Positions 27,401-38,183 of a stretch of DNA of 64,000 nucleotides are shown here, piece after piece. Made by a program: the position numbers and the translations under genes. Source of the DNA: Akkermansiaceae bacterium UBA1518 (GTDB taxonomy: Bacteria; Verrucomicrobiota; Verrucomicrobiia; Verrucomicrobiales; Akkermansiaceae); the NCBI GenBank assembly GCA_002323895.1, contig DCQM01000007.1, forward strand, positions 633 to 64,632, read 5' to 3'. The notes beneath the pieces are model-generated. The model worked only from the letters and a program-made list of their open reading frames with translations. It made no database searches and was not told where the DNA came from. Numbering within the stretch: the stretch's first letter is position 1; each line of letters opens with the position of its first letter.

Positions 27401-29001
27401 GAATTCTCAAGGGAGGCTGCGATGAGTCCCGAGAAAAGCGGGTGAGGTTGATTTGGTTTAGATTTAAATTCGGGATGAAACTGAGCACCGATGAAAAAAG
27501 GATGGTCCGCAATCTCAATAATTTCGACAAGGCCTTCGTTTTGCGAAACCGAAGCGATAGTGAGGCCACATTTCTCGAGCTGTTCACGATAGGTTGGGTT
27601 GAATTCCCAGCGATGGCGATGGCGTTCGTGGATCGTATCGGTTTGACCATAAAAATCGTAAGATTTTGTACCTGGATAGATGGTCGAAGCACACGATCCT
27701 AGGCGCATAGACGCTCCCATGTCGACGATACCTTGTTGTTCTTCCTGAAGGCTAATCACGGGGTGCTCGGTTTCTTTATTGAATTCGGTCGAATTAGCTC
27801 CAGCCAAACCACAAACATTCCGAGCAAACTCGATCGTGGCAATCTGCATTCCGAGACATATTCCGAGGTAGGGGATTTTGTTTTCGCGGGCATATTGGGC
27901 TGCCAAAATTTTACCCTCGGTGCCTCGTTCTCCGAATCCGCCCGGAACGAGGATACCACTGACATTGCCAATAATGGTTTGCGCGCTCTCCTTTTCGAGA
28001 TCTTCAGCATCGATCTTAATGATGTTAACCCTGGTGTCGTGCTCGGCACCGGCGATGGTGAGCGATTCGTAAATTGATTTATAAGCGTCGTTGAGTTCGA
28101 TGTATTTACCAACAACAGCGATCGAAGTCGACTTGGATGGGCTGACCAAGCGGTCTACAAAGCTCTGCCACTCTGAAAGATTAGGCGTTTTTGATTGAAG
28201 CCCGAGAGAGTCGACTACAAGGCGATCAATTTTGTCTTTACGAAGGTCTAGTGGGCATTCGTAAATGGTGTTCTCGACATCGCGAAAGGCGACGACATTT
28301 TTCTTTCCGACATTGCAAAACATCGCAATCTTCCGCCTGTTGTCATCGTCAAGATGGTGCTCGGTTCGGCAGATAATGATGTCTGGTTGAATCCCGATTT
28401 CGCGAAGCTTCGCGACTGATTGCTGGGTTGGTTTGGTTTTGATTTCTCCAGCAGCTTTCACCATTGGAAGAAGGGTGACGTGAATGAAGCAGACGTTTTC
28501 AGAACCAACTTCGAGGGCGAACTGGCGTAGTGCTTCGAGGAAAAGGTGGCCCTCGATATCGCCAACCGTTCCGCCAATCTCGGTGATGATAACATCAGAA
28601 TCACTATTTTTCTCAGTAGCTATCTTGAGTCGTCCTTTAATCTCGTCCGTGACATGGGGGATGAATTGAACAGTGGCACCTAGGTATTTTCCGGCTCGCT
28701 CATTTTTAATGACGTTTTCAAAAATTTGTCCGGAACTGAGACTGTTGACTTGGGAAAGGTTGCCGTGGGTGAATCTCTCGTAGTGCCCCAAATCAAGATC
28801 AGTTTCCGCTCCGTCATCAAGTACGTAAACCTCACCATGCTGATAGGGTGACATTGTGCCGGGGTCGACGTTGAGGTAGGGATCAAATTTCTGAAGGGTG
28901 ACCTTCAGCCCCCGGTGTTCGAGTAGGGTGCCTATGGAGGCCGCAGCAAGTCCTTTTCCAAGTGAGGAGACGACTCCTCCGGTGACGAAGATATATTTCA
29001 T
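27397..29001 (-). CDS. pyrG: CTP synthase
   Basis: A 534-residue glutamine-dependent amidotransferase that converts UTP to CTP. The N-terminal synthetase domain begins [17 protein letters not shown], with a classic phosphate loop, and contains [20 protein letters not shown]. The glutaminase domain has the nucleophile elbow YLGICLGMQ and a C-terminal triad region ending [16 protein letters not shown]. The length is normal. It overlaps kdsB upstream and nagZ downstream by 4 bases each (ATGA), a common arrangement in which CTP made by PyrG feeds KdsB. Confidence 0.98.
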   Translation of the reverse strand: MKYIFVTGGVVSSLGKGLAAASIGTLLEHRGLKVTLQKFDPYLNVDPGTMSPYQHGEVYVLDDGAETDLDLGHYERFTHGNLSQVNSLSSGQIFENVIKNERAGKYLGATVQFIPHVTDEIKGRLKIATEKNSDSDVIITEIGGTVGDIEGHLFLEALRQFALEVGSENVCFIHVTLLPMVKAAGEIKTKPTQQSVAKLREIGIQPDIIICRTEHHLDDDNRRKIAMFCNVGKKNVVAFRDVENTIYECPLDLRKDKIDRLVVDSLGLQSKTPNLSEWQSFVDRLVSPSKSTSIAVVGKYIELNDAYKSIYESLTIAGAEHDTRVNIIKIDAEDLEKESAQTIIGNVSGILVPGGFGERGTEGKILAAQYARENKIPYLGICLGMQIATIEFARNVCGLAGANSTEFNKETEHPVISLQEEQQGIVDMGASMRLGSCASTIYPGTKSYDFYGQTDTIHERHRHRWEFNPTYREQLEKCGLTIASVSQNEGLVEIIEIADHPFFIGAQFHPEFKSKPNQPHPLFSGLIAASLENS

Positions 29002-29771
29002 TGAGATAAGGCAAGCAGGGATTCGATGAGCGGGATTTGATCAGGAGAGTCGAGGCCGATGGCTTCGTGTTCGGTGAGATGGACGCGGATCGATGCGCCA
29101 TTTTCAAGGGCCCGCAGCTGTTCTAGTCCTTCGGCTATTTCGAGGGACGAGGGGGGAAGAGTGATGAAGTGCTTAAGGAAGTCGACTTGGTAGCCGTAAA
29201 TCCCCAAATGGCGGTAGGTTGGAAGAGAGGGGGTGTCACTTCGGCGAAAGGGAATGGGAGAACGTGAAAAGTAGAGCGCGTTTTGGTTTCGATCGATGAC
29301 CAGCTTTACGATGTTTGGATCTGCAATGAGCTCGGGATTATCTAGGGAACTGCCTGCGGTAATCATGGGGATATCGCAGTTATTGCGTAACTCTCTTGCA
29401 AGGGTGTCGACTAGCTCTGGCTCCAATAAAGGTTCGTCGCCTTGAATATTGATAACATGGGTGGCAGCTTCGCATTTTTCGGCGGCCTCCGCAATGCGGT
29501 CTGTTCCGCTGGGGTGATCAGATCGGGTTTGGATGACCTTTGCTCCAATTCTTTCGCAAAGAGCGGCGATACGATCGTCATCGGTTGCGATAACTAGCTC
29601 ATCCAGTTCAGTGCACAGAGTTGCTCTCTCGAAAACGTGCTGGAGGAGTGGTTTTCCTAAAAGCGGATGAAGGGGCTTTCCGGGGAAGCGGGAGGAGGCC
29701 CAGCGGGCCGGGATGATGCCAATAATATGAGATTTCTCTTTTTCCCTGCTCAAATATACTCGTGGTTTCAA
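28998..29771 (-). CDS. kdsB: 3-deoxy-manno-octulosonate cytidylyltransferase (CMP-Kdo synthetase)
   Basis: A protein of about 257 residues that activates Kdo with CTP for lipopolysaccharide synthesis. Motifs: [16 protein letters not shown] (nucleotide binding), [23 protein letters not shown] and [13 protein letters not shown], all in the expected order. There is no ATG near the start; the frame opens with TTG at 29771, and another TTG at 29753 would give [12 protein letters not shown] at the N-terminus. Either is possible. It heads the kdsB-pyrG-nagZ set. Its presence means a Gram-negative-type outer membrane with Kdo. Confidence 0.95.
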   Translation of the reverse strand: MKPRVYLSREKEKSHIIGIIPARWASSRFPGKPLHPLLGKPLLQHVFERATLCTELDELVIATDDDRIAALCERIGAKVIQTRSDHPSGTDRIAEAAEKCEAATHVINIQGDEPLLEPELVDTLARELRNNCDIPMITAGSSLDNPELIADPNIVKLVIDRNQNALYFSRSPIPFRRSDTPSLPTYRHLGIYGYQVDFLKHFITLPPSSLEIAEGLEQLRALENGASIRVHLTEHEAIGLDSPDQIPLIESLLALSQ

Positions 29772-29826
29772 GAGATTATGCAGAGGTCTTTAACCTCACA
29801 AGGCTATTCATGTGGTAGAGACATTT

Positions 29827-29835
29827 TGTGGATAA
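29827..29835 (-). other. Lone DnaA-box-like 9-mer
   Basis: TGTGGATAA on the plus strand is the reverse complement of the consensus TTATCCACA. It sits in the 102-base divergent spacer between kdsB and the symporter gene, about 1.9 kb before dnaA. A single perfect match may be chance, but it is the only one I noticed near dnaA. Confidence 0.35.
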
Positions 29836-29873
29836 GTGGTCATCGACAGAATGGTTGAGGTTTGTAGGTTCCC

Positions 29874-31439
29874 ATGATGGAATTTACGGGATTGGATTGG
29901 GCCGTGGTAGTTGGCTATATGGTTTTGACTACTTGGATTGGGCATCGCATGTCGGGGAACCAAGCCAATATCAAAGACTTTTTCCTGGGCGGGAAGACCT
30001 TGCCGTGGTGGTCGGTGAGTGGCTCGATGATTGCGACTGAGATCAGCGCGCTGACGTTTATTGGTGTCCCCGGAATGGTTTATGCGTTGGAGGGCGACTG
30101 GACCTATTTGCAATGGGGGTTAGGATCGATCATTGCTCGATTTTTCGTGGCTCAATGGCTTGTTCCTCTTTACTACGAAAAAGAGATTTACAGTCCTTAT
30201 GACTTTATTGGTGACCGCCTAGGTGAGATGGCGCGGTGGTTGGTAACTGGTCTTTTTTCGTTAGGATCAATTTTGGGTCAGAGCGTGCGAGTTCTGGTGA
30301 CGGCTATCATTCTTGAGGTGGTCACAGGTCTCGACGCCCGGCTTTGTATTGTCGTGATTGGAGTGATTGCGATTCTTTGGACTTTTATGGGTGGGATGAG
30401 AACAGTGATCTGGACCGATGTGATGCAATTTGTGCTTTTTATTTGCGGAGGAGTTCTGGCGCTGGGGTTGCTAATCTATCATATTGGGTGGAGTGAGGTT
30501 GTTCAGTTAAATCAAGTGGTGGTTGATGGTAGAGAAGTAGATAAGATGAAAGTCTTCAATTTGACCTCTGTTTTTCAGGAGCCAGGTCTGCGCTACACTC
30601 TGTGGGTTGGATTGCTGGCGATGCCGTTTCAGAATTTCACGGCGTTTGGAGTGGACCAGCTTAATACGCAAAGGATGTTTTGTTGCGGGAATATAGAGGA
30701 TGCTCGCAAGGCGATGCGCTGGAGTAGCGTTTCAATTGTAATTACCGTCTTAATGCTTGCGGTAGGAGCTGGTCTGTTTGCCTGGTATCAAAAATTTGTC
30801 CCTGATGCCGACCTTGCGGCGAAGTTTGGAGAGAATTCAAATTTTGTATTTCCAACTTGGATCGTAAACGAAGTCCCGATGGGGATTAGTGGATTGATTC
30901 TTGCTGGTGCCTTTGCGGCAGCAATCTCAAGTCTGGATTCGATCCTGGCAGCGCTCAGTCAAACTAGTTTATCGATAATCTATGGTCGCAATCGAATGGA
31001 GAGTGAGGGTGATGGGGCAGAAATGGTCAAAAAGTCTCGGGTCGCCGTTTGTATTTGGGGAGTTGTTTTAACTTTGGCCGGACTCGTTCTTTGGTGGATC
31101 TACTCAAATAATGAGGACAGTGATCTCATTGGGCTGGCCTTCGGAATGGTTGCCTACACATACGGGCCGTTGTTGGGAGTTTTGATGGCGGCTCTGCTGC
31201 CTTGGAAGGCTTCAACTCGGGGTCTAATCGTTGGAACAGTTATGTCGGTTTTGTTAGTGGCATGGTTTCGCCCAGAATTGATGATCGTTCTTGAAAGTAT
31301 TGGGATGCGGGGCATCGCAGAGAGTTTGATGGAGATGCGGCCCAAGCTGGCATCTGAGTGGTTTTTCCCATTAAATGCAGCGATCACTTACTGTTGTGGT
31401 TGGTTCGGTGGCTTTATCGCGAAGAAAGAGGGCGCCTAG
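29874..31439 (+). CDS. Sodium:solute symporter (SSS family)
   Basis: A 521-residue protein with about 13 membrane spans. The N-terminus (LDWAVVVGYMVLTTWIG) leads to the family-conserved FFLGGKTLPWW and then SGSMIATEISALTFIGVPG, which holds the first helix's Na+-site Ser/Ala pattern. Mid-protein it carries FGVDQLNTQRMFCC, close to the SSS signature, and AFAAAISSLDSILAALSQT, which contains the second Na+-site serines. The family includes sugar, sialate, solute and acetate carriers; the DQLNTQRMF segment is closest to the sugar/sialic acid branch, but the substrate is not determined. The ATG doublet at 29874/29877 leaves the exact start open. Nothing around it forms an operon. Confidence 0.9.
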   Translation: MMEFTGLDWAVVVGYMVLTTWIGHRMSGNQANIKDFFLGGKTLPWWSVSGSMIATEISALTFIGVPGMVYALEGDWTYLQWGLGSIIARFFVAQWLVPLYYEKEIYSPYDFIGDRLGEMARWLVTGLFSLGSILGQSVRVLVTAIILEVVTGLDARLCIVVIGVIAILWTFMGGMRTVIWTDVMQFVLFICGGVLALGLLIYHIGWSEVVQLNQVVVDGREVDKMKVFNLTSVFQEPGLRYTLWVGLLAMPFQNFTAFGVDQLNTQRMFCCGNIEDARKAMRWSSVSIVITVLMLAVGAGLFAWYQKFVPDADLAAKFGENSNFVFPTWIVNEVPMGISGLILAGAFAAAISSLDSILAALSQTSLSIIYGRNRMESEGDGAEMVKKSRVAVCIWGVVLTLAGLVLWWIYSNNEDSDLIGLAFGMVAYTYGPLLGVLMAALLPWKASTRGLIVGTVMSVLLVAWFRPELMIVLESIGMRGIAESLMEMRPKLASEWFFPLNAAITYCCGWFGGFIAKKEGA

Positions 31440-31749
31440 ATCACGGATCAATTCTGTATTTTTCAGGTGATCCAATCAGGATGCATTTACCCCGCTAGGC
31501 GGAGGGCTCATTGGGACAAAAATGAAACACTGATTAAGGTGCCTTAAGAAATCAGGATAGAGTATTTTTTTTCAAAAAACCGTGGATCGCTTGTGGAACA
31601 ATGGATCTCGTTTTTCAAAAAAAATATCAAGGGTTTTTGATTTTCTAAAGGGAGTCTTCGGGACATTTTTTATTTGATCGGTAGATCCTGAGCTAAGAGC
31701 AGCTTAACGCCGGTCTAATAAAAGAGAATTTGTTTGAAAGCACACCCCC
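31440..31749. other. dnaA upstream region, AT-rich, possible origin
   Basis: A 310-base spacer before dnaA. It includes an AT-rich run (about 31555-31650) with many A and T tracts, the sort of sequence used for unwinding. No perfect DnaA box is seen here; TTGTGGAAC near 31590 is only a partial match. A dnaA-dnaN pair is often placed at oriC. This is a candidate only. Confidence 0.35.
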
Positions 31750-33234
31750 ATGACTAAGGAAACGGAAGGAGGCCAAGAAAATGACAGTGAAAATCACGGC
31801 GATCAAAATAATTCCCAAACGTGGGGTTTGGTCAGAGAGAAATTGAGCGAATATATTAGCGGCGATGCATTTTCCCGCTGGTTTAAGAACGCCGAATTAG
31901 TCGACCCGGAGCAACAGGACGGGCTGGTTGCCGTTCAGTCAGATATGCACCAGATTTGGATCGAAACAAACTACATGGACGAATTGCGGGCTGCCTTTGC
32001 GGAAGGAGCCGGGATCCACTGCAGTCCACAGATTGTGGTGAAAGGGGACGTTGGGGCGGATCTGCCAGAAGCGGTTGTAGGAAAGATCCCATTGCAGCAA
32101 GAAAATCAAAAGATTGCAGTGCGTGGTGCTCGAGTAAACAATCCGGTAAAGGTTGTAACTCCAAATTTGGAAGAGAAGACTCAGGCCTTTCAACGGAAGC
32201 TAAAACGTCTCGGCATCAATCCGGATTTTGACTTTGAGAGCTTTGTTGTTGGAGACAACAGTCAGTTTGCTCATGCCGCATGTTCTGCGGTAGCTCATCA
32301 GGAGGGGCGTAGTTTTAATCCACTCTTTATTCACGGTCGAGCTGGATTGGGTAAGACTCACTTGATGTCTGCGGTGGCCCAGCAACTTCTGGCAAATGAT
32401 CCTAAAGCAAAGATCGTCTTTTTGACTGCCGAACATTTTGCAAATGAGTTCATTGAGGCTGTGCGAAAAGGGAATTTAGACACATTTCGAAAGGCTTATC
32501 GTCACGTCGATGCAATGCTGATTGATGATATTCAATTCATCGCGGGGAAAGAGCGCACGCAGGACGAATTTTTTCATACCTTTAACGCGCTTCTTAATTC
32601 TCAAACCCAGGTCATTTTAACCTGTGATTGCCCGGCGCCGGAAATCCAGACGCTCGAACCTCGCCTCATTAGTCGCTTTGAAAGCGGCCTTACAGTGGAG
32701 CTTCAGCCTCCGGGCTTCGAGACGCGAGTCGCCATTTTGCGTCGCAAAATGGAACAGTGGAAAGTCGAACTTGAGAATAACATTGTTGTTCACATCGCAA
32801 ATCAAATCAAAAGCAATGTGAGGCGGCTCGAAGGAGCTCTCACAAGAGTTGCCAGCTACAGCTTTTTATCGCCTGAAAATATGTCGATTGAGAAGGTCGA
32901 TGAGCTTTTGGGGGATCTAGTGCGCGACGAGAACACCCATCTTGTTACGATTGAGCAGATCCAAAAGGCGGTTGCCGACTATTATAATCTAAATCTCTCA
33001 GATATGAGTAGCCGTCGTCGTCCTGCTAGTATTGCCTTTCCTCGCCAAATCGCGATGTATTTAGCGCGCAAGCTAACGAAGCTTTCTTTAGTGGATATCG
33101 GAGATGGCTTCGGGAAGCGGGATCACGGGACCGTAATCCATGCCTGTAAGAAGGTGAAATCTGATATTGAGACCGATCCTGAGGTCAGGGGAGCTGTTGA
33201 AAAGCTGAACGCATCGTTAGAGCGACAAAATTAG
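31750..33234 (+). CDS. dnaA: Chromosomal replication initiator DnaA
   Basis: A 494-residue DnaA with all four domains: N-terminal oligomerisation domain I (WGLVREKLSEYISGDAFSRW); an extended, poorly conserved linker; the AAA+ ATPase with Walker A GRAGLGKT (196-203), Walker B MLIDDIQFIAGKERTQ and the sensor region ISRFESGLTVEL; and the C-terminal DNA-binding domain ending in KRDHGTVIHACKKV, the signature that contacts the DnaA box. The N-terminal 20 residues are acidic and Asn-rich, a local extension. It lies directly upstream of dnaN, as at most bacterial origins. A weak purine stretch precedes the ATG. Confidence 0.97.
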   Translation: MTKETEGGQENDSENHGDQNNSQTWGLVREKLSEYISGDAFSRWFKNAELVDPEQQDGLVAVQSDMHQIWIETNYMDELRAAFAEGAGIHCSPQIVVKGDVGADLPEAVVGKIPLQQENQKIAVRGARVNNPVKVVTPNLEEKTQAFQRKLKRLGINPDFDFESFVVGDNSQFAHAACSAVAHQEGRSFNPLFIHGRAGLGKTHLMSAVAQQLLANDPKAKIVFLTAEHFANEFIEAVRKGNLDTFRKAYRHVDAMLIDDIQFIAGKERTQDEFFHTFNALLNSQTQVILTCDCPAPEIQTLEPRLISRFESGLTVELQPPGFETRVAILRRKMEQWKVELENNIVVHIANQIKSNVRRLEGALTRVASYSFLSPENMSIEKVDELLGDLVRDENTHLVTIEQIQKAVADYYNLNLSDMSSRRRPASIAFPRQIAMYLARKLTKLSLVDIGDGFGKRDHGTVIHACKKVKSDIETDPEVRGAVEKLNASLERQN

Positions 33235-33319
33235 TTTCTAATTCCTAAGTAAATACTTGCCAAGAATTGCAACGAGGGGCATTTTCCACGTATGTGGCCC
33301 TGACGGGCGCGTTTGCATT

Positions 33320-34417
33320 ATGAAGTTCAGAATCGCAAAGGAAGCCTTTTTAGATGGGTTGCAGCAGGTGCAACATGTGGTTAGCAGTCGAACGACTCTT
33401 CCTATTCTCTCTAATGTTTTGATTGAAGCTTCGGAAGAAGGCCTTCGGTTAACTACCACGGATTTAGATGTGGGTGTGAGCGGTACCGCCCAAGCCGAAG
33501 TTTCTAAGTCTGGCGCTACTACTCTTCCCGTAAAGCGACTTGTGAACATCATCAGGGAGCTGCCATCTGCTGAGATTGAAGTTTCGGTCGATGGTAAAAA
33601 CGTAGCTTCTATCAAGAGTGGTCCTAGTTTCTTCAAGATTATTGGGCTTCCCGATGGCGAGTTCCCACCACTTGCTGGATTCAGCGAGGCCAAGGAATAC
33701 AAAATCCCACAAGCTATTTTTAGAAATGCACTTAAGAAAACTTCTTACGCGATTTCAACAGATGAAACTCGTTATGTCTTAAACGGGATCTTTTCTTCTT
33801 TTAAAGAGGGTAAGTTGACTCTTGTTGCCACTGATGGTCGACGACTTGCAATGGTTGACCATGAGCTTGAATTTCCGTCAAGCCATGAAACTGATTTCAT
33901 CATCCCCAGCAAGGCTGTTCAGGAGCTTCAAAGGCTGCTAGGCACTGAAGGTGATATGATTCTTAAGCTATCGGATAATCAAGTCTGTTTTGAGATTGGT
34001 TCAAGCATCATTGTAAGTAAGCTCATTGAGGGTAATTACCCAAATTACCGTCAAGTGATCCCTGGCGACTCAAAAGAGCGGTTAACCTTAAGTAGGGAGC
34101 AACTTCTTGAGACCACCCGGCGAGTTTCCCTCTTGTCATCCGAAAAATCAAATTCAGTAAAACTGACTTTTGGTCCAAATCAAGTCGATGTGATGGCAAA
34201 TAGTCCGGATATCGGTGAGGCCAATGAGAGCCTTGACGTTAAGTATGAAGGCAAAGAATTTTCAATCGCCTTCAATCCAGAATTCCTTATGGCCCCATTA
34301 AAGAGCCTCGAGGAGGATGAGGTTCATCTCGACCTGATCGATGAGATGAGCCCGGGGGTGCTGCGCACTGAGGATGCATTTCTCTATGTTCTCATGCCAA
34401 TGCGAGTAACATCATAG
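33320..34417 (+). CDS. dnaN: DNA polymerase III beta sliding clamp
   Basis: A 365-residue clamp protein. I chose the ATG at 33320 because the family N-terminus KFRIAKEAFLDGLQQVQHVV starts there; the frame is open further upstream but that stretch (MPRIATRGIFHVC) is not clamp-like. Features: SRTTLPILSNVLIEAS, RYVLNGIFSSFKEGKLTLVA and DGRRLAM (rim of the first/second domain), and an end of the form AFLYVLMPMRV. The protein encircles DNA as a dimer and tethers polymerase. It follows dnaA by 85 bases. Confidence 0.97.
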   Translation: MKFRIAKEAFLDGLQQVQHVVSSRTTLPILSNVLIEASEEGLRLTTTDLDVGVSGTAQAEVSKSGATTLPVKRLVNIIRELPSAEIEVSVDGKNVASIKSGPSFFKIIGLPDGEFPPLAGFSEAKEYKIPQAIFRNALKKTSYAISTDETRYVLNGIFSSFKEGKLTLVATDGRRLAMVDHELEFPSSHETDFIIPSKAVQELQRLLGTEGDMILKLSDNQVCFEIGSSIIVSKLIEGNYPNYRQVIPGDSKERLTLSREQLLETTRRVSLLSSEKSNSVKLTFGPNQVDVMANSPDIGEANESLDVKYEGKEFSIAFNPEFLMAPLKSLEEDEVHLDLIDEMSPGVLRTEDAFLYVLMPMRVTS

Positions 34418-34440
34418 GATCTCTAAATTTAGAAGAGATC
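34418..34440. terminator. Hairpin between convergent dnaN and the coiled-coil gene
   Basis: GATCTCT (34418-34424) pairs with AGAGATC (34434-34440) over a 9-base loop, immediately after the dnaN stop codon and 4 bases before the end of the opposing gene. It is ideally placed for a bidirectional terminator, but neither side has a T-run. Confidence 0.4.
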
Positions 34441-34444
34441 TCGC

Positions 34445-35320
34445 TTATCCTCCAAGCCTGTCCACGAGTTTTTGATTGAGGTCAATGGATTGTCGTAGCA
34501 GTCGCGTTTGCTCCTGAATCCCTTTGTGATCTTGGCAAGCTTCGCTGCAGTCGATACGCATGAAGTTTATGTTTAGAAATCTTCCAACCTCATGGAATAG
34601 AATTGCTTGTTCTTCTTGAATAAGACCCAAATCTGCTCGGTGCTTCGTTATATCGCGGTTTGCTTGGCTAATAAGAGAGAAAACCTCGGATGCTCCGTTC
34701 ATGGAATCAGATGCTAGGTCTATTTTCTTTTGGATTCTATTTAGTTGATCTTTTTGCTGATCTAATTGCGTATCGATGAGGTCCAACCTACTTTTATCGG
34801 CCGCAAAAAAATTCCGAAGAGCCGCAAGTTCATTCCGAGCTTTTTGAATCTCTGGACTTCTATGAGCATCGTCTTCCTCTTGAAGGACTTTGACCTTCAT
34901 CTTTAGAGCCGAATGTCTCTTCTTGGTTCCACCGGCCTCAGCGATGATAAGATCTCGATTGTTATTGAGTTCTTCAATCGACTCAAAAACTGTTGTACGC
35001 TCACCGAATAGGGCCTCGCCTAATTCTGTTGAGCGGTCAACTTCTGAAGCCCGCTGCTTTTGAGCTAATGCCAAAATCTTTTCGGCATCTTTGATCTGAG
35101 ACAGAATGCTTTTCGCTGCAAGCTTAAGTCTTCGGAGGCTCCAATACTGGACTGAGAGCTCCTCGATATGTTCAATCTTTTCCCAACAGTATGCGCCTAG
35201 GATTTCTTCACCATCTTGCATTAAGTGTGTTTCAAAAGCAGCATCAGTCATTCGTTTGCTTTTTCGCCTCACTCCAAAGTGCTGAAGAAACGATGCGATG
35301 AGATAACGGCCTAAGGTCAT
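34445..35320 (-). CDS. Hypothetical coiled-coil protein
   Basis: A 291-residue, highly charged, helix-rich protein. Long coiled-coil-like stretches run from about residue 60 to 235 (RRLKLAAKSILSQIKDAEKI, RNELAALRNFFAADKSRLDL). There is no signal peptide or membrane span and no recognised enzyme motif. The C-terminal part has two Cys (IDCSEACQDHKG) that could pair or bind a metal. It lies just upstream of acs on the same strand and convergent to dnaN. Function unknown; an architecture of this sort would suit a scaffold or structural protein. Confidence 0.65.
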   Translation of the reverse strand: MTLGRYLIASFLQHFGVRRKSKRMTDAAFETHLMQDGEEILGAYCWEKIEHIEELSVQYWSLRRLKLAAKSILSQIKDAEKILALAQKQRASEVDRSTELGEALFGERTTVFESIEELNNNRDLIIAEAGGTKKRHSALKMKVKVLQEEDDAHRSPEIQKARNELAALRNFFAADKSRLDLIDTQLDQQKDQLNRIQKKIDLASDSMNGASEVFSLISQANRDITKHRADLGLIQEEQAILFHEVGRFLNINFMRIDCSEACQDHKGIQEQTRLLRQSIDLNQKLVDRLGG

Positions 35321-35335
35321 TCGGAGAGTTGATTA

Positions 35336-37294
35336 CTACTTTTTAAGCTGAGCTTGAAGATCTTTTATAACCTGATGATCTTCAAGGGTTGTAATATTCC
35401 CCGAGACTTCGCCGGTCGCAACTAATTCCTTTAGGAGTCTTCTCATAATTTTTCCTGAGCGTGTTTTGGGAAGTGCGGGGGCGAAATAAATTTCATCGGG
35501 CTTAGCGATAGCCCCGATGACTTTTCCAACATGGTTTCTAAGTTCCTTCGCAAGAGAGTCAGAGGTTTTCGAATCACCTTTGACTGTTACAAATGCCACA
35601 ACTCCCTGTCCCTTAATCTCGTGAGGTCGCCCAACGACAGCTGCTTCAGCAACTATTTTATGAGCAACAAGGGCGCTTTCGACTTCGGCTGTTCCAAGGC
35701 GATGTCCAGATACGTTGAGCACATCGTCTAGGCGTCCTACTATCCAGAAGTTGCCCTCTTTGTCGGTTCGGGCCCCATCACCAGCGGTATACATACCCAA
35801 GTAATCATTCCAGTAGGTGTCTCTGTAGCGTTTTTTATCACCATAAATGGTTCGAAGCATGGATGGCCACGGCTTACGAATCACTAATTTTCCTCCTTCA
35901 TTGGACCCGCATTCTTGTCCAGTTTCGTCTAAAATAGAGGCGTCAACACCGAAAAATGGAAGGGTTGCCGTACCGGGCTTTGTTGGAGTGCAACCAGGAA
36001 GGGGGGAGATCATAATTGCACCAGTTTCGGTCTGCCACCAAGTGTCTACAATGGGACATTTGCTGCCGCCAATTGTTTCGTGATACCACATCCAAGCTTC
36101 TGGATTGATTGGCTCTCCTACGGTTCCAAGCAGTCGGAGCGAGGAAAGGTCACGGGATTCTGGGAAATGATTTCCAGCCTTGATGAAGGCACGGATTGCC
36201 GTCGGAGCGGTATAGAAAATGCTGACGCTGTATTTTTCAACGATGTCCCAGAAACGTCCAAAATCGGGGTGATTTGGCGCCCCTTCATACATGACTTGAG
36301 TCACACCATTGGCGAGTGGGCCATAAGTAATATAAGAATGCCCCGTGATCCATCCGACATCAGCAGTGCACCAGTAGACATCGTCTTCCTGCATATCAAA
36401 AATGTATTTGCAGGTGGTGTAGGTTCCGGTGAGGTAGCCTCCTGTTGTGTGGAGTATTCCTTTTGGTTTTCCCGTTGAGCCGGAGGTGTAAAGAATGAAC
36501 AGTGGGTGCTCGCTGTCGAAAGCCTTTGCTTCGTGGGTTGAGGTCACCTTGGCGGCTTCCTCATGCCACCAAAAATCGCGGTCCCGTCTCATCTTTACTG
36601 GCGCCTCTTCTTTGCCAATTCTTTGGTGAACGATGACCGTTTCAACTTCTTTATACTTTTTAAGTGCGTCATCGACATTCTTCTTAAGGTGGACAACTCC
36701 GCCTCGCCGGTAACCTCCGTCGCTCGTAATGATGGCTTTGGCTTTACAGTCTTCAAGGCGATCTACAATCGAGTCTGCTGAAAATCCTCCAAAAATGACG
36801 GAGTGAACAGCTCCTATTCGCGCGCAGGCGAGCATCGCAATGACAGCTTCCGGAGTCATCGGCATATAGATCATGACACGGTCTTTTGGCTTGATTCCTT
36901 TTGCGAGAAGCACATTAGAAAAATTGCAAATCTCACGGTGAAGCTGACGATAGGTAAGGGTGCGATTTTCGCCTGGTTCACCCTCCCAGATAATAGCGGC
37001 TTTATTGGCACGGCCGTTCGTGAGATGTTGATCAACGCAGCTTTCACAGACATTGAGTTTGCCTCCCACAAACCATTTTGCGTAAGGAGCTTTCCAGTCG
37101 AGAGCCTTAGTCCATTTTTTCTGCCAGACGAGCTCTTTTGCTTCGCGCGCCCAGAAGACGCCGGGTTTGTCTATAGACTCCCGATACATGCGCTTGTATT
37201 GCGCCATGCTCTTGATACGGGCTTTTTTTGAAAACTCCTTGGATGGTTTGAAGACGCGGTCTTCGCTGAGGTGGCTTTCGATGTTCTTGCTCAT
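35336..37294 (-). CDS. acs: Acetyl-coenzyme A synthetase
   Basis: A 652-residue enzyme from the ATG at 37294, exactly the standard Acs length; the frame is open 43 codons further upstream, but that part overlaps the pseudouridine synthase gene and is not Acs-like. Motifs: the AMP-binding signature [52 protein letters not shown] and the C-terminal [10 protein letters not shown], where the lysine is the known acetylation site. It makes acetyl-CoA from acetate, ATP and CoA. It is co-oriented with the coiled-coil gene downstream, 15 bases apart. Confidence 0.97.
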   Translation of the reverse strand: MSKNIESHLSEDRVFKPSKEFSKKARIKSMAQYKRMYRESIDKPGVFWAREAKELVWQKKWTKALDWKAPYAKWFVGGKLNVCESCVDQHLTNGRANKAAIIWEGEPGENRTLTYRQLHREICNFSNVLLAKGIKPKDRVMIYMPMTPEAVIAMLACARIGAVHSVIFGGFSADSIVDRLEDCKAKAIITSDGGYRRGGVVHLKKNVDDALKKYKEVETVIVHQRIGKEEAPVKMRRDRDFWWHEEAAKVTSTHEAKAFDSEHPLFILYTSGSTGKPKGILHTTGGYLTGTYTTCKYIFDMQEDDVYWCTADVGWITGHSYITYGPLANGVTQVMYEGAPNHPDFGRFWDIVEKYSVSIFYTAPTAIRAFIKAGNHFPESRDLSSLRLLGTVGEPINPEAWMWYHETIGGSKCPIVDTWWQTETGAIMISPLPGCTPTKPGTATLPFFGVDASILDETGQECGSNEGGKLVIRKPWPSMLRTIYGDKKRYRDTYWNDYLGMYTAGDGARTDKEGNFWIVGRLDDVLNVSGHRLGTAEVESALVAHKIVAEAAVVGRPHEIKGQGVVAFVTVKGDSKTSDSLAKELRNHVGKVIGAIAKPDEIYFAPALPKTRSGKIMRRLLKELVATGEVSGNITTLEDHQVIKDLQAQLKK

Positions 37295-37376
37295 TACGAT
37301 CTTGAAGTAACAAATTCGTGGCCCAATCGACAATGACTGATTAAGCTGATTGTTAGGGAAATTTCGTCCGCTCGTG

Positions 37377-38111
37377 CTATTTTCTAGATCCTCGCTTCTT
37401 GTCGGAAAGAGCCATGAGTGCATCTTGCTCGGACTTTCCCAAAACGCGCCATTTTCCGGGCTTCAAGGTGTCGAGCGTTAGTTCGCCGATCTTGAGCCTA
37501 ACGAGACGTTTCACTCGATGTCCGACAGCTTGAATCATGTAGCGAATTTGACGTTTCAGTCCGGTATTGAGAACCATTTCGAGTCGACGCGATGAGATTC
37601 GCTTTACTGATACGGCGCGCGCTTTGCCGACCTCTGTGAAAACACCTTTTTCAAGCTGATTGAGGATGGAGTTTTCGAAGGCGTTTTCGGTTGTTACTTG
37701 ATAAAGTTTCTCAATTTTATGACTTGGGTGAGTGAGGGCTTGGGTGAGTTCGCCATCATTGCTTAGAATCAACAGGCCTTCAGAATCAAGATCAAGGCGA
37801 CCGACGTGGGGGAGATGATGGAGACGTGGAGGAAGCAATTCGTAAATCGTTGCTCGATTATTTTCGTCGCTTCGAGTGCAAACTAGCCCGGCTGGTTTGT
37901 GTAAAACGATTGATTGGATCTCCAAAGGCTCAATCCTGCGCCCGTTGACTTTAATGAAATCTTCGGGTTGAACTCGGTAGCCTGGGGACAAGCAGGTTTC
38001 GCCATTGATGACTACTTCGCCTTGTTGGACCATGGCGTCGCATGCCCTGCGTGAGCCTATACCCGCTGAAGCGAGGTATTTATTTAGTCGGATTCCTTGG
38101 GGTTGGTTCAT
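37377..38111 (-). CDS. rRNA pseudouridine synthase, RluB/RsuA family
   Basis: A 244-residue protein with an N-terminal S4 RNA-binding domain ([19 protein letters not shown]) and a synthase domain with the catalytic-Asp motif [37 protein letters not shown] near the C-terminus fits the RsuA/RluB/RluE/RluF superfamily. Family members isomerise a specific uridine in 16S or 23S rRNA; the exact target site cannot be chosen from sequence, although RluB is commonest in this form. It overlaps no gene once acs is read from its proper start. Confidence 0.9.
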   Translation of the reverse strand: MNQPQGIRLNKYLASAGIGSRRACDAMVQQGEVVINGETCLSPGYRVQPEDFIKVNGRRIEPLEIQSIVLHKPAGLVCTRSDENNRATIYELLPPRLHHLPHVGRLDLDSEGLLILSNDGELTQALTHPSHKIEKLYQVTTENAFENSILNQLEKGVFTEVGKARAVSVKRISSRRLEMVLNTGLKRQIRYMIQAVGHRVKRLVRLKIGELTLDTLKPGKWRVLGKSEQDALMALSDKKRGSRK

Positions 38112-38183
38112 GGCAAGAAAAAGGGCGGAACCAAGAAATGGCCCCGCCAGGATTTAGATTGGTTCACCCGCGGTGGGTGGGAT

